Shown here in pieces: positions 1-8,711 of a stretch of DNA of 34,532 bases; position 1 is the stretch's first letter; every line of letters starts with the position of its first letter. This DNA is from Clostridium ragsdalei P11. GTDB lineage: Bacteria > Bacillota > Clostridia > Clostridiales > Clostridiaceae. The stretch covers positions 1 through 34,532 of the forward strand of contig NZ_LROS01000028.1 of assembly GCF_001675165.1 (NCBI RefSeq), read 5' to 3'. The notes under the pieces were generated by a model that was not told where the DNA came from, did not search any database, and was given only the letters and a program-made list of their open reading frames with translations. The translations under genes and the position numbers were made by a program.

Positions 1-141
1 ATTTGAGCATCCTCGATATCTCATAGTAACCACAGCTAATACTAATCTAGTAAATTTAGAATTCGTAGTGTTTTTTAGCTCAATTAAATCTTCAATTTTA
101 TAATCATACAGTGATTCTATTTCAAATAATTTTCTTCCCAT
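1..141 (-). CDS. Partial ORF, possible IS630-type transposase N-terminus
   Basis: An ATG at 141 is preceded on the minus strand by a good AAAGGAG ribosome-binding site and opens a frame that runs off the window edge, leaving 47 residues. The visible part is charged at first (MGRKLFEIESLYDYKIEDL) and then has a pattern like the first helices of a helix-turn-helix domain (SKFTRLVLAVVTMRYRGCS). That pattern resembles the N-terminal HTH of IS630-type transposases, where a run with conserved Arg and Ala leads into a Gly-Ser/Lys-Asn turn. No catalytic residues are in view, and I see no clear terminal inverted repeat in the 229 bases before the next gene. A stand-alone regulator is equally possible, so the family assignment is tentative. 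The existence of a gene is better supported than its identity. Confidence 0.45.
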   Translation of the reverse strand, partial: MGRKLFEIESLYDYKIEDLIELKNTTNSKFTRLVLAVVTMRYRGCSN

Positions 142-370
142 AATTAAAACTCCTTTCTCCGTACATTTAGTATTTGGAGAAGAATTTTAATTATTCTGTA
201 TAAGTTAATATTTTAGTTAGAAACCCTATATCAAGTACGATTTCAAAGGTTACCTACACTTTTTAGATTTTAATTCCAAAATCACTTAAAATACAAATTT
301 ATATTATGCATTTAAATTTTATACTATTTTATAAAGACTTTTCAACTATATTTTTATATTTATATTAAAT

Positions 371-1225
371 TTACAGTCCTCCATAGGCTTCTTCTCCATG
401 TTCTGTAATATCTAAACCTATCTGTTCATCTTTTTCACTTGCTCTTATACTGCTTACAACATTAATTACTTTAATTATAATAAATGTAACTACTGCTGCA
501 TATATAATACTAGATAAAATACCTATAACCTGAATTCCAATCAATTTCGGATTTCCATGTATTAATCCATTTCCACCAGCTGAATTTACTGACTTCCATG
601 CAAATATTCCAGTAGCGATTCCCCCCCATATTCCTCCTACACCATGACATCCAAAGACATCTAATGCATCATTATATCCAAACTTAGCCTTAATAAAAGT
701 AATAGATATATAACATATAACTCCTGCTACTAAACCAACAATCATTGAAGCTAGGGGGCTTACAAAACCTGCAGCCGGAGTTATAGCTACAAGACCTGCA
801 ACTATTCCACTAACAACTCCAAGAGAAGTTACTTTTTTTCTATAAGCAAATTCACAAACACTCCAACTTACAACTGAAACTGCTGCAGTTACTATGGCAA
901 ACATAAGCTGAAATACCATAAATGCTTGCTGTGGAATTGTACTTCCATAATTTGCATTCGGTGCAAATTCTACTCCTTTTAAGCCAGCAAAATTAAGACC
1001 ACCTATTAATCCTCCTATATCCTTTCCAAAACATAGCGTATACCCTATAAGTATCCACTGAATAGATACTATTGCTAGAGCCGAATAACTATGAAGGGTG
1101 CTGTTTAATGTATTCTTGCCTCTAACCATTCCTCCATAAAATAACGCCAACCCTGGAGTCATAACCATTACCAGTACTGTGCTCATAATTACAAATACAG
1201 TATCTGCTCCATTTACTCCACTCAT
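371..1225 (-). CDS. amtB: Ammonium transporter (Amt/MEP), internally deleted
   Basis: This is an Amt-family ammonium channel of 284 aa where the family is usually about 400-450 aa. The N-terminus carries TM1-TM2 (FYGGMVRGKN at 29-38) and the start of TM3 (FQLMFAIVT at 105-113, including the aromatic gate positions). The frame then passes directly into what matches TM7 (SWSVCEF, 120-126) and continues normally through AGLVAITPAAGF, LDVFGCHGVGGIWGG (189-202, containing the second pore histidine, H194) and the C-terminal LDITEHGEEAY. TM4-TM6 are absent, including the segments that hold the periplasmic Asp, the first twin-His and the second Phe gate. The reading frame is intact and the SD is strong (AGGAGG). 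No glnK lies next to it. The product is probably not a normal conductance channel. It could be a decaying gene or a membrane-inserted remnant. Confidence 0.85.
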   Translation of the reverse strand: MSGVNGADTVFVIMSTVLVMVMTPGLALFYGGMVRGKNTLNSTLHSYSALAIVSIQWILIGYTLCFGKDIGGLIGGLNFAGLKGVEFAPNANYGSTIPQQAFMVFQLMFAIVTAAVSVVSWSVCEFAYRKKVTSLGVVSGIVAGLVAITPAAGFVSPLASMIVGLVAGVICYISITFIKAKFGYNDALDVFGCHGVGGIWGGIATGIFAWKSVNSAGGNGLIHGNPKLIGIQVIGILSSIIYAAVVTFIIIKVINVVSSIRASEKDEQIGLDITEHGEEAYGGL

Positions 1226-1436
1226 AAAACACCTCCTAAAATAAATTAAAATAACAAACTTATTTATATAATACTAATTTTTGTGCAAATTATCTATAGT
1301 TATATTATAATTTCTATTAATTTATCATTTTTTACATATTTTTGTTGATTATTTTAAAATAAAGTGTTGAATGAAAATTTAAAGAATATGAGTTTTCATT
1401 GATCACTCTATATTGGTATTAAGTCCAATCAAAGAG

Positions 1437-1494
1437 CACAAAAAAACACCCACTAGTCTACTGTAATATCACTACAATAAACAAGTGAGTGTTT
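1437..1494 (-). terminator. Rho-independent terminator of the tRNA-Thr unit
   Basis: On the minus strand an 11-bp stem (AAACACTCACT pairing with AGTGGGTGTTT, one G-U) encloses a loop with its own small dyad and ends in a run of T. It lies about 30 bases 3' of the tRNA. The surrounding 1226-1523 spacer contains nothing else I can call except a weak 8-bp inverted repeat (AATGAAAA/TTTTCATT) at 1370-1400. Confidence 0.7.
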
Positions 1495-1523
1495 CTGTAT
1501 TTAGAACCTGTCAAATTCTTTAT

Positions 1524-1599
<76 letters not shown>

Positions 1600-1612
1600 A
1601 AAACACAATACT

Positions 1613-1641
1613 ATTTTAATACAAAACTCTATTTTAAGCAA
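1613..1641 (-). promoter_or_regulatory. Probable sigmaA promoter of tRNA-Thr
   Basis: On the minus strand TTGCTT (1636-1641) and TAAAAT (1613-1618) are separated by 17 bases, placing the transcription start around 1606, just before the tRNA 5' end at 1599. The -35 match is only fair and the -10 is good. Confidence 0.5.
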
Positions 1642-1791
1642 ATATAAAAAAATTTTTTTTATATTACTATCATAATTATCCAAATATGATTAATTTCTTA
1701 GCATATCTTGAAAATATATGGATAGCACTAAATTATATAGTTAGCTCTAATAATAACTAATCATATCTATGCAATTCATTTATTTTTAGAC

Positions 1792-1824
1792 TTTGACTTT
1801 CTTTGACCTTTATTGTACTATAAT
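1792..1824 (+). promoter_or_regulatory. CtsR-type operator overlapping the hsp18 promoter
   Basis: The minus-strand reading of 1792-1808 is GGTCAAAGAAAGTCAAA, an exact fit to the CtsR heptad repeat RGTCAAA-NAN-RGTCAAA. The same bases supply -35-like TTGACT (1793-1798) on the plus strand. A -10 is available as TACTAT (17-base spacing) or TATAAT at 1819-1824 (20-base spacing). A repressor bound here would block RNA polymerase. I saw no CIRCE (HrcA) element. About 60 bases of leader follow before the first hsp18 start. Confidence 0.7.
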
Positions 1825-1901
1825 AACTGTAATAAGGATTTACAAAATATAAAAACAGTTTAGAAAACATAGAAAATAAAATCTATAAGGAGGTATTCAT
1901 T

Positions 1902-2348
1902 ATGTTTGATATGGTTCCATTTAGAAAAAACAATTCTTTAAAAAGAGGTGATGCATTCGATAACTTTGTAGATTCATTCTTTAATAATGACTTTTTCGCA
2001 CCTATGAACATGAATGGTTTTGACAATGGTTTTAAAGTTGATCTTAAGGAAAATGAAACTTCTTATGTAGTTTGTGCTGATCTACCAGGAATAAATAAAG
2101 ATTCCATAGACTTAGATTTTAACAGTAATTATTTGACTATATGTGCAAAAAGAAATGATTCTATTGAAGATAAAAATGAAAACTTTGTAAGGCGTGAAAG
2201 AAGATACGGTGAATTCAAAAGAAGTTTTTACATCGATAATGTAGATGATTCAAATATTACAGCTTCCTTTAGAGATGGAGTTTTAAGAGTTGATCTTCCA
2301 AAACTTAATAGAGAAAAAGGAAATGGCAAAAAAATAGATATACATTAA
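1902..2348 (+). CDS. hsp18: Small heat-shock protein (Hsp20/alpha-crystallin), copy 1
   Basis: A 148-aa member of the Hsp20 family, the Hsp18 type known in clostridia. It is an ATP-independent cytoplasmic holdase that binds unfolding proteins during stress. The N-terminal arm (1-45) is rich in Phe, Asn and Met (DSFFNNDFF), as expected for the substrate-binding arm. The alpha-crystallin domain runs from about 46 to 140 (VDLKENETSYVV, then ADLPGINKDSIDL), with the conserved near-C-terminal ASFRDGVLRVDLPK. The start is set by AAGGAGG eight bases upstream. It is followed after 54 bases by a second copy, with 19 of 148 residues differing. A CtsR-type operator precedes it, so heat and protein-damage control by CtsR is inferred. 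The basic C-terminal tail, where an I-X-I-like anchor would lie, ends KKIDIH. Confidence 0.95.
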   Translation: MFDMVPFRKNNSLKRGDAFDNFVDSFFNNDFFAPMNMNGFDNGFKVDLKENETSYVVCADLPGINKDSIDLDFNSNYLTICAKRNDSIEDKNENFVRRERRYGEFKRSFYIDNVDDSNITASFRDGVLRVDLPKLNREKGNGKKIDIH

Positions 2349-2402
2349 CGAAATTTGATAATTTTTAAAAAATAATAAAATTATATTTAGGAGGTATTCA
2401 TT

Positions 2403-2849
2403 ATGTTTGATATGGTTCCATTTAGAAAAAACAATTCTTTAAAAAGAGGTGATGCATTCGATAATTTTATAGATTCGTTCTTTGACAATGACTTTTTCAC
2501 ACCTATGAACATAAACGGTTTTGGCAATGGTTTTAAAGTTGATCTTAAGGAAAATGAAACTTCTTATGTAGTTTGTGCTGATCTACCAGGAATAAATAAA
2601 GATTCTATAGATTTGGATTTCAATAATAACTACTTGACCATATCTGCAAAAAGGGATGACTCTATAGAAGATAAAAATGAAAACTTTGTAAGACGTGAAA
2701 GAAGATATGGTGAATTCAGAAGAAGTTTTTACATTGATAATGTAGATGACAAAAACATTACAGCTTCTTTTAAGGATGGAGTTTTAAAAGTTAGCCTTCC
2801 AAAACTTTCACAAGGTAAAAGACAAGGTAAGAAAATAGATATACAATAA
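2403..2849 (+). CDS. hsp18: Small heat-shock protein (Hsp20/alpha-crystallin), copy 2
   Basis: A 148-aa tandem paralogue of the preceding gene, 87% identical by direct count and the same length without gaps. Most differences are conservative (Ile/Val, Asp/Asn, Lys/Arg). The largest cluster lies just after the alpha-crystallin domain (PKLSQGKRQGKK against PKLNREKGNGKK), the part that usually governs oligomer contacts. It has its own AGGAGG site. I see no separate promoter in the 54-base gap, so co-transcription with copy 1 is likely. The unit ends at a bidirectional terminator shared with dnaB. The two chains could form mixed oligomers, though that is inference. Confidence 0.95.
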   Translation: MFDMVPFRKNNSLKRGDAFDNFIDSFFDNDFFTPMNINGFGNGFKVDLKENETSYVVCADLPGINKDSIDLDFNNNYLTISAKRDDSIEDKNENFVRRERRYGEFRRSFYIDNVDDKNITASFKDGVLKVSLPKLSQGKRQGKKIDIQ

Positions 2850-2884
2850 AAAATTACTTACTACAAAATTAATATAACCAGACT

Positions 2885-2919
2885 AAAAAACACTGTAAAT
2901 AAACTTTACAGTGTTTTTT
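2885..2919. terminator. Bidirectional terminator between hsp18 and dnaB
   Basis: A perfect 15-bp stem (AAAAAACACTGTAAA and its complement) with the 5-base loop TAAAC. It has A-tract and T-tract flanks on both strands, so it serves the rightward hsp18 pair and the leftward dnaB transcript, whose stop codon lies three bases away. Confidence 0.9.
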
Positions 2920-2921
2920 AG

Positions 2922-4256
2922 CTATTCCTGATGTATAACATCTAAATTACCAAATTTACTAAACTGACCCATCCAGGCCAATTTTACAGTTCCTGTAGGA
3001 CCATTTCTCTGTTTTGCAATAATACATTCCGCAATATTTTTATCTTCTGTATCCTTGTCATAGTATTCATCCCTGTACAAAAACATAACTATATCTGCAT
3101 CCTGCTCTATTGATCCGGATTCTCTTAAATCTGACAACATAGGTCTATGGTCCGTTCTAGCTTCAGGCGCACGTGATAATTGAGACAAGGCAATAACAGG
3201 ACATTCCATTTCCTTTGCTAGTGCTTTTATGGATCTGGATATCTCTGAAACTTCCTGCTGCCTATTTTCTGAGCCTTTGCCTCCGCTCATAAGCTGTAGG
3301 TAATCCACAACTATCATATCTATACCATGTTCCATTTTTAATCTTCTGCATTTAGACCTCATTTCCATAATGGTTATACCTGCAGTATCATCTATAAATA
3401 TCTTTGCAGCAGCAAGAGGCCCTGACGCTCTAGCTATATTTTCCCAGTCCTTATCTTCCAAATTTCCCGTTCTTAAATTCAACATATCTACATGTGCCTC
3501 AGAACATAAAAGCTTATAAGCTAATTGTTCTTTTGACATTTCAAGAGAAAACATAGCTATTTTTTTACCTTCCCTTAAAGCAGCATATTCCGCTATATTT
3601 AAGGCAAAAGTTGTTTTACCCATAGAAGGTCTAGCTGCCACAAGTACCATATCTCCCTTTTGAAAGCCCGACGTCTTAGCATCTAACTCTCTAAATCCAG
3701 AGGCTACTCCTGTAGTTTCACCTTTATTGTTGAATAACCTCTCTATTTCAGTAAATCCTCTTTCAAGTACAACATTCATAGGCTCAAAATCAGAAACTTT
3801 TCTATTACTTGACAAATCAAATATAGATTTTTCAGCCATATCAATGGTTCCTACAACATCATCTTGGTTTTTATAACTTTCTTCTATTATCTTAGTAGAA
3901 GCCCTAATAAGTTTTCTCAGGACAGATTTATCTTTTACAATTTTTATATAGGATTTTAAATTAGCAGTGGATACTATTGATCCGCTTAGTTCACTTATAT
4001 AAGTTATACCACCTGCTGCTTCAAGTTTTGATCTCGATTTTAAGTTTTCAGTCAAAGTTATTATGTCTACAGCTGTATCTTTTTTATATAAATCAAGTAT
4101 TGAATCAAAAATAACCTTATGTGAATCCTTATAAAAATCCTCGGTGTTTAGAACTTCCATAGCTTCAACTATTGAAGTTTTATCAATAAGCATAGATCCA
4201 ATTACACCTTGTTCAGCCTCTATATTATGAGGTATGCTTCTAATAGATGTATCCAT
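2922..4256 (-). CDS. dnaB: Replicative DNA helicase DnaB
   Basis: A 444-aa hexameric 5'-3' helicase that unwinds the fork ahead of DNA polymerase III and binds primase (called DnaC in Bacillus). The N-terminal domain (about 8-110) begins PHNIEAEQGVIGSML, the usual signature. A linker helix precedes the RecA-like motor. Walker A is ARPSMGKTT (208-216), the catalytic Glu is in FSLEMS (E239), Walker B is IVVDYLQL (315-322), and the arginine-finger segment is KQRNGPTG (415-422). No intein interrupts the Walker region, and the length is normal. It is the last gene of a leftward series and lies 99 bases after lonC. A clear GGGAG site precedes the ATG. Confidence 0.98.
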   Translation of the reverse strand: MDTSIRSIPHNIEAEQGVIGSMLIDKTSIVEAMEVLNTEDFYKDSHKVIFDSILDLYKKDTAVDIITLTENLKSRSKLEAAGGITYISELSGSIVSTANLKSYIKIVKDKSVLRKLIRASTKIIEESYKNQDDVVGTIDMAEKSIFDLSSNRKVSDFEPMNVVLERGFTEIERLFNNKGETTGVASGFRELDAKTSGFQKGDMVLVAARPSMGKTTFALNIAEYAALREGKKIAMFSLEMSKEQLAYKLLCSEAHVDMLNLRTGNLEDKDWENIARASGPLAAAKIFIDDTAGITIMEMRSKCRRLKMEHGIDMIVVDYLQLMSGGKGSENRQQEVSEISRSIKALAKEMECPVIALSQLSRAPEARTDHRPMLSDLRESGSIEQDADIVMFLYRDEYYDKDTEDKNIAECIIAKQRNGPTGTVKLAWMGQFSKFGNLDVIHQE

Positions 4257-4355
4257 ACAGATGCCTCACTCCCTAGAATTAAATGTTACCATTTGCTTAA
4301 TTGATCTACAGGTGAAATAGCAATTGTTTCAAATTAACACTCTGCTTATTTAGAA

Positions 4356-6251
4356 TTAGAAGATCAATTCCATAAGTTCCTCGATATTTGATACAGCCTT
4401 AACTTCTATATCCTTAATATCAGCAGGTACTTCTTTCAAATTTTCTACAGGTAGTAACATTGTCTTTATTCCCTTTCTCCTGGCACCATAAGCTTTTTCA
4501 AATATTCCACCTACAGGTTTTATCTTTCCTCTTAAAGATATTTCTCCTGTTACAGCTACATCTTGCCTTAAAGGTTTTTGTAAAAGGGCGCTTATAATAC
4601 ACACCGTAATAGCAGCTCCTGCTGAAGGACCATCAATCCTTCCTCCACCTATTACATTTACATGGATATCATAATCACACATATCTTTATCTGTTATTTT
4701 TCTTATAACTGAAGCGGCATTAAATACAGAATCTTTCGCCATACTTCCTGCTGTATCATTAAATCTTACAATTCCCTTGCCTTTTTCTTTAGCTTCAAAT
4801 GTAACGGCTTCTATTTCTATAGTAGAGCCTATATATCCACTTACTCCTAGTCCATAAATATGACCAATTTCATAGGTAGACTTTGAAGGCACTTCTTCAA
4901 AAGGTATAAATCTACTTATAGATATAACTTTCTTTAAATCCTCTACTGAAATTTTAACTTTATCATTTAAATCACTTATTCCATTATTATAAAGTACATA
5001 TCCATAGACATCTGATAATATGTTAATAGCTTTTCTGCCTTCAATTGTATATTTACTTATAAGTTCAGATACCCCGCTCTCAATTTCAATATTAAGTTTT
5101 TCAGCGGCATCTTCCACTATTTTCTGTATATCCTTCACAGAAAGCGGCTCAAAATAAACCTCAGTACATCTTGATCTAAGGGCAGGATTTATTTCACTTG
5201 GCTCTCTTGTAGTAGCTCCTATAAGTAAAAAATCTGCAGGAGCTCCCTTTTCAAATAAATACTTTATATATTTAGGTATATTCTCATCATCTGGATCATA
5301 ATATGAAGATGAAAATTCGACTCTTTTATCTTCGAGTACTTTTAGCAACTTATTCTGGAGCATTTCATCCAATTCTCCTATTTCATCAATGAAAAGCACT
5401 CCACCATGAGCTTCTGTAACAAGTCCAGGTTTTGGTTCTGGTACTCCTACTTCCGCTAAGTCTCTCTTAGTTCCTTGGTATATCGGGTCATGTACAGAGC
5501 CAAGAAGTGGATTTGTAATTTCCCTAGGATCCCACCTTAAAGTGCTTCCATCTACCTCTACAAACTTGGCATCTTTTCTAAAAGGTGTAAACTTTAACTT
5601 TTTAGCTTCTTCTAAAGCAATTCTAGCTGCTGTAGTTTTACCTACTCCCGGTGGTCCATATAAAATTATATGCTGCGGATAGGGTGATGCTATTTTAGAC
5701 AGTATAGACTTTATAGCTCTCTCTTGGCCAATTATTTCATCAAAAGTTTCTGGTCTTAGAAGTTTTTGAATGTTTTTGCTAAGCCCCTTAGAATCCAGTA
5801 CCTCAAGTTGAGCATACTTTTTCAAAGTTTTTGCATTTTCAGGTCCTTTTCGCTTTTTTATAATACTGAGTCTAACCTCATCCATATATTTATCCTGATG
5901 TTCTGTAAGGTTTTTCTCTACTTCCTTTTCAATCTTAGTTCTTACATATCTTTCTGCTAATGTTTCTGCTATCCAATTATTGGTATTTTCTAGTGCATCA
6001 TATACATTTGATTCATCTGGTATCTCAGTTAATCCTTTTCCATCACTAACTATTTTATTTAGAGCATATATTCTTTCAAATAAATTCTCACTATTCATAT
6101 AACCTTTTAAATTATACCTTACTACTCTAGAGTTCACAGTACCTTTATCCATTATTTTTTTCAAAAGATCATATAAAACTTTTACTTGAGTATTTATTGG
6201 AATAGAATCATTTAATTCCCTATTTAATCCATCAACAAATTGTAATTTCAC
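4356..6251 (-). CDS. lonC: LonC-type ATP-dependent protease of endospore formers
   Basis: A 631-aa Lon-family AAA+ serine protease. The N-terminal part is unlike classical Lon: a helical, charged segment to about residue 165 with no LAN domain. The AAA+ module has Walker A GPPGVGKTT (199-207), Walker B GGVLFIDEIGEL (283-294) and the arginine-finger stretch NPALRSRC (355-362). The protease domain contains the Ser-Lys dyad: S543 in DGPSAGAA and K586 in GGIFEKAYGA. This architecture fits the LonC subfamily restricted to endospore-forming Firmicutes. No transmembrane segment is evident, so it should be cytoplasmic. The start is GTG at 6251 with AAGGAGG upstream, 12 bases after rplI. Its substrates are not known to me, and the sporulation link comes from the family's distribution. 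Confidence 0.93.
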   Translation of the reverse strand: MKLQFVDGLNRELNDSIPINTQVKVLYDLLKKIMDKGTVNSRVVRYNLKGYMNSENLFERIYALNKIVSDGKGLTEIPDESNVYDALENTNNWIAETLAERYVRTKIEKEVEKNLTEHQDKYMDEVRLSIIKKRKGPENAKTLKKYAQLEVLDSKGLSKNIQKLLRPETFDEIIGQERAIKSILSKIASPYPQHIILYGPPGVGKTTAARIALEEAKKLKFTPFRKDAKFVEVDGSTLRWDPREITNPLLGSVHDPIYQGTKRDLAEVGVPEPKPGLVTEAHGGVLFIDEIGELDEMLQNKLLKVLEDKRVEFSSSYYDPDDENIPKYIKYLFEKGAPADFLLIGATTREPSEINPALRSRCTEVYFEPLSVKDIQKIVEDAAEKLNIEIESGVSELISKYTIEGRKAINILSDVYGYVLYNNGISDLNDKVKISVEDLKKVISISRFIPFEEVPSKSTYEIGHIYGLGVSGYIGSTIEIEAVTFEAKEKGKGIVRFNDTAGSMAKDSVFNAASVIRKITDKDMCDYDIHVNVIGGGRIDGPSAGAAITVCIISALLQKPLRQDVAVTGEISLRGKIKPVGGIFEKAYGARRKGIKTMLLPVENLKEVPADIKDIEVKAVSNIEELMELIF

Positions 6252-6263
6252 AAATTTTCCTCC

Positions 6264-6707
6264 TTATTTCTCTGCAATAACTACTTTTATTTTAGTGGAT
6301 ATCTCAGGATACAATTTAACTTCTACATCATAGGTACCAAGTTGTCTTATGTTGTTAACTGCTATTTTCTTTTTATCCACATTTATATGAAATTTTTTGT
6401 TTAATTCATCTGAAATGTCTTTTCCCGTTATTGATCCAAACAACCTTCCATTTTCTCCTGACTTTACAGTTAATTTTATCTCTTTTCCCTTTAAGCTAGC
6501 AGCAAGTTTTTGTGCTGCTTCTATTTCAGCAAGTTTTTCTTTTCTCTCTGCTTCCTTTTTGTTATTCAATATATGAAGATTTGACTGATTTGCTTCTTCT
6601 GCAACTCCCCTTGGTATTAAATAATTTCTAGCATATCCGTCTGAAGCATTTATTACTTGCCCCTTTTTCCCTAAAGTTTTTACGTCCTTTAATAATATAA
6701 CTTTCAT
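6264..6707 (-). CDS. rplI: 50S ribosomal protein L9 (bL9)
   Basis: A 147-aa bL9, which binds domain V of 23S rRNA at the base of the L1 stalk and helps keep reading frame. The N-terminal domain ([18 protein letters not shown], then [14 protein letters not shown]) is textbook for the family. It is followed by the long connecting helix (about 41-74) and the C-terminal RNA-binding domain with [15 protein letters not shown]. The length is normal. Its ATG directly abuts the TAG of gdpP with no intervening base, so the two are very likely translationally coupled. The same gdpP-rplI-helicase order is common in Firmicutes. Confidence 0.98.
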   Translation of the reverse strand: MKVILLKDVKTLGKKGQVINASDGYARNYLIPRGVAEEANQSNLHILNNKKEAERKEKLAEIEAAQKLAASLKGKEIKLTVKSGENGRLFGSITGKDISDELNKKFHINVDKKKIAVNNIRQLGTYDVEVKLYPEISTKIKVVIAEK

Positions 6708-8693
6708 CTATTCTTCACTCTCCTCAGTATATTCATTTATAGCCTCATCTAATTTTTCTATAGCCTCATCTATGGTTACGGATTCTAATTTAGCTCCTGC
6801 CATAGTCATATGCCCTCCCCCTCCTAGGCCTTCAAGTATAATTTGAACATTTATATCCCCTAAGGATCTAGCACTAATAAATACTTCATCTTTTATTTTA
6901 ACAAAAACAAAGGATGCTTGAATACCTGTAATATTTAGTAGCTCATCTGCTGCTTGGGCAACTAATAATAAATTTGCCATTTCTGGAGGACATACTGCTA
7001 TAGCAATACCATTTTTTATCTTTGCCGATTTTATAATTTCAGCTCTCTTTAAATAAGTCTCGAAATCATAGGAAAAAAGCTTTTTTATATCTATGGTGTC
7101 TGCTCCCAATCTTCTTAAAAATGAAGCGGCCTCAAAAGTTCTTACACCAGTTTTAAAATAAAAATTCTTTGTATCCACACATATGCCTGCAAGAAGTGCT
7201 TCTGCCTCTATTGGTTTTATATTTGGTTTTTCTACCATATAAGGCAGCATTTCAGTAACCAACTCAGAGGTAGATGAAGCATAAGGTTCAATGTAACTTA
7301 AAAGAGAATTTTTAATGAGATCTGTAGTTCTTCTATGATGATCTATTATAACTATTCTATCAAACTTCTTAACTAATTGCATATTTTGTACATGTCCTTC
7401 ACTATGTACATCTACAATTATAAGAAGGCTATTTTCATCTATCTTATCTTCACAATTTTTGCTGTGTATAAAAACATTATCGTATTCCTTCTCTTCTTTT
7501 ATCTTATCTAATATAACTTTTATGCTTTCATTACTATCATCTAATATGATAAAGCATTCTTTATTCATTAAACTAACTACACTGCGAATTCCAACAGCAG
7601 ATCCTAAACAATCTATATCTGGTTTCATGTGTCCAATTATAAATACATTTCTACTATCCTTTATTATATCTACAAGAGCCTGGGCTATTACCCTAGCCCT
7701 TACTTTTGTTCTTTTTTCAATTTCCTTAGTCTTTCCTCCATAAAACAAAAGCTTATCTCCATTTTTTACAACTGCCTGATCTCCTCCACGTCCTAGTGCC
7801 AATTCCTTAGCCGATACTGCATATTTTTCATTCTCTAAAGGAGTATCACCACCCCTGCCAATTCCAATACTTAAAGTTACTGCAAGTTTATTTCCCATAT
7901 TTATTTCTCTAATAGTATCAAGTATTTCAAATTTCTTTTCCATTTCTTTTTCTATGTACTTATTTTGTATACAGAATACATATTTATTTGATTCATACTT
8001 TCTTATCATAGCATTTAAATTTTGAGCATAACTATTTATAGTTCTCTCTATTTCAGCTATTATAAGTGGTCTATCGTCTTCTTCCATAGGCTTTACTACA
8101 TCATCAAAATTGTCTACTTCCATTAACATTACTGCATCTTTGTTTGCATTTACTGAATTCATAATTTTAAAGGGTTTTGTTACGTCATAGAAATATAAGA
8201 GTATAATTTTATCTTTAGAGTTTTCTGAAGTATCAACTATATTAGTATATATATCATAATATTTGTCCTTAATCTTTATATATCTAAATATAGTTTCCTT
8301 TCCATTTGCCACCTGCTTAACATTAAAATCTCTTACCACATTCTTAATATTTTGACCTAGTATGTCTTTTCCTTCTAGTATAGAGGAAAAATTTTGATTA
8401 TACCAGAGTACATCACCGGTGATTTTTATTATAACAAGTGGAAAAGGAAGTTTTACAAGTGTATTTCTGGTAGCTATATCAAGTTGAGATGAAAAATCTT
8501 CTATAAACTTTTTCCACTTACTTTTTTTATATTCCGTATTTTTTACATTGTAAATTACAAGAAATGCATATAGACAGATAGCTATACTTCCAACTATCAT
8601 ATGCCCATATGCCATCAATATTAAAATAAGAAGAGCAATTATCACCATGTACACTTTATTACCCTTTATAAAGTAATTGTACTTATTATCCAT
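6708..8693 (-). CDS. gdpP: c-di-AMP phosphodiesterase GdpP (DHH family)
   Basis: A 661-aa membrane protein that hydrolyses cyclic di-AMP to pApA, setting levels of the messenger that controls potassium, osmotic balance and wall stress. Two transmembrane segments lie at about 14-30 and 33-49, followed by a PAS-like sensor (about 80-170). A degenerate GGDEF domain follows (about 185-315), in which the signature loop is replaced by NKYVFCIQN, so cyclase activity is not expected. The C-terminal DHH/DHHA1 module has [13 protein letters not shown] (354-366), D428, DHH (451-453), D507 and the glycine-rich [10 protein letters not shown] (624-633). All metal-binding positions are present, so the enzyme should be active. 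It lies in a tight series, 18 bases after the YybS-like gene and flush with rplI. Confidence 0.95.
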   Translation of the reverse strand: MDNKYNYFIKGNKVYMVIIALLILILMAYGHMIVGSIAICLYAFLVIYNVKNTEYKKSKWKKFIEDFSSQLDIATRNTLVKLPFPLVIIKITGDVLWYNQNFSSILEGKDILGQNIKNVVRDFNVKQVANGKETIFRYIKIKDKYYDIYTNIVDTSENSKDKIILLYFYDVTKPFKIMNSVNANKDAVMLMEVDNFDDVVKPMEEDDRPLIIAEIERTINSYAQNLNAMIRKYESNKYVFCIQNKYIEKEMEKKFEILDTIREINMGNKLAVTLSIGIGRGGDTPLENEKYAVSAKELALGRGGDQAVVKNGDKLLFYGGKTKEIEKRTKVRARVIAQALVDIIKDSRNVFIIGHMKPDIDCLGSAVGIRSVVSLMNKECFIILDDSNESIKVILDKIKEEKEYDNVFIHSKNCEDKIDENSLLIIVDVHSEGHVQNMQLVKKFDRIVIIDHHRRTTDLIKNSLLSYIEPYASSTSELVTEMLPYMVEKPNIKPIEAEALLAGICVDTKNFYFKTGVRTFEAASFLRRLGADTIDIKKLFSYDFETYLKRAEIIKSAKIKNGIAIAVCPPEMANLLLVAQAADELLNITGIQASFVFVKIKDEVFISARSLGDINVQIILEGLGGGGHMTMAGAKLESVTIDEAIEKLDEAINEYTEESEE

Positions 8694-8711
8694 TAAATGA
8701 GCCCCCAGTTA

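Larger units (their letters stand above)
1888..2849 (+). repeat. Tandem duplication of hsp18 unit (period about 501 bp)
   Basis: Two direct copies each start with the same ribosome-binding site and spacer (AGGAGGTATTCATT) and the same first codons. They diverge slowly through the coding region. The second copy lacks the CtsR-type operator seen before the first, so both probably depend on one promoter. Confidence 0.9.

Noticed and set aside
1226-1440. Sigma54 or sigmaA promoter for the ammonium transporter
   Set aside because: TTGCAC is present, but no GG/GC pair at -24/-12 spacing and no TATAAT at 17 bases from it, so I do not call one.
1738-1765. TTAGCTCTAA-like sequence as a CIRCE (HrcA) operator before hsp18
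   Set aside because: There is no matching GAGTGCTAA arm at nine-base spacing. The CtsR-type repeat explains the region better.
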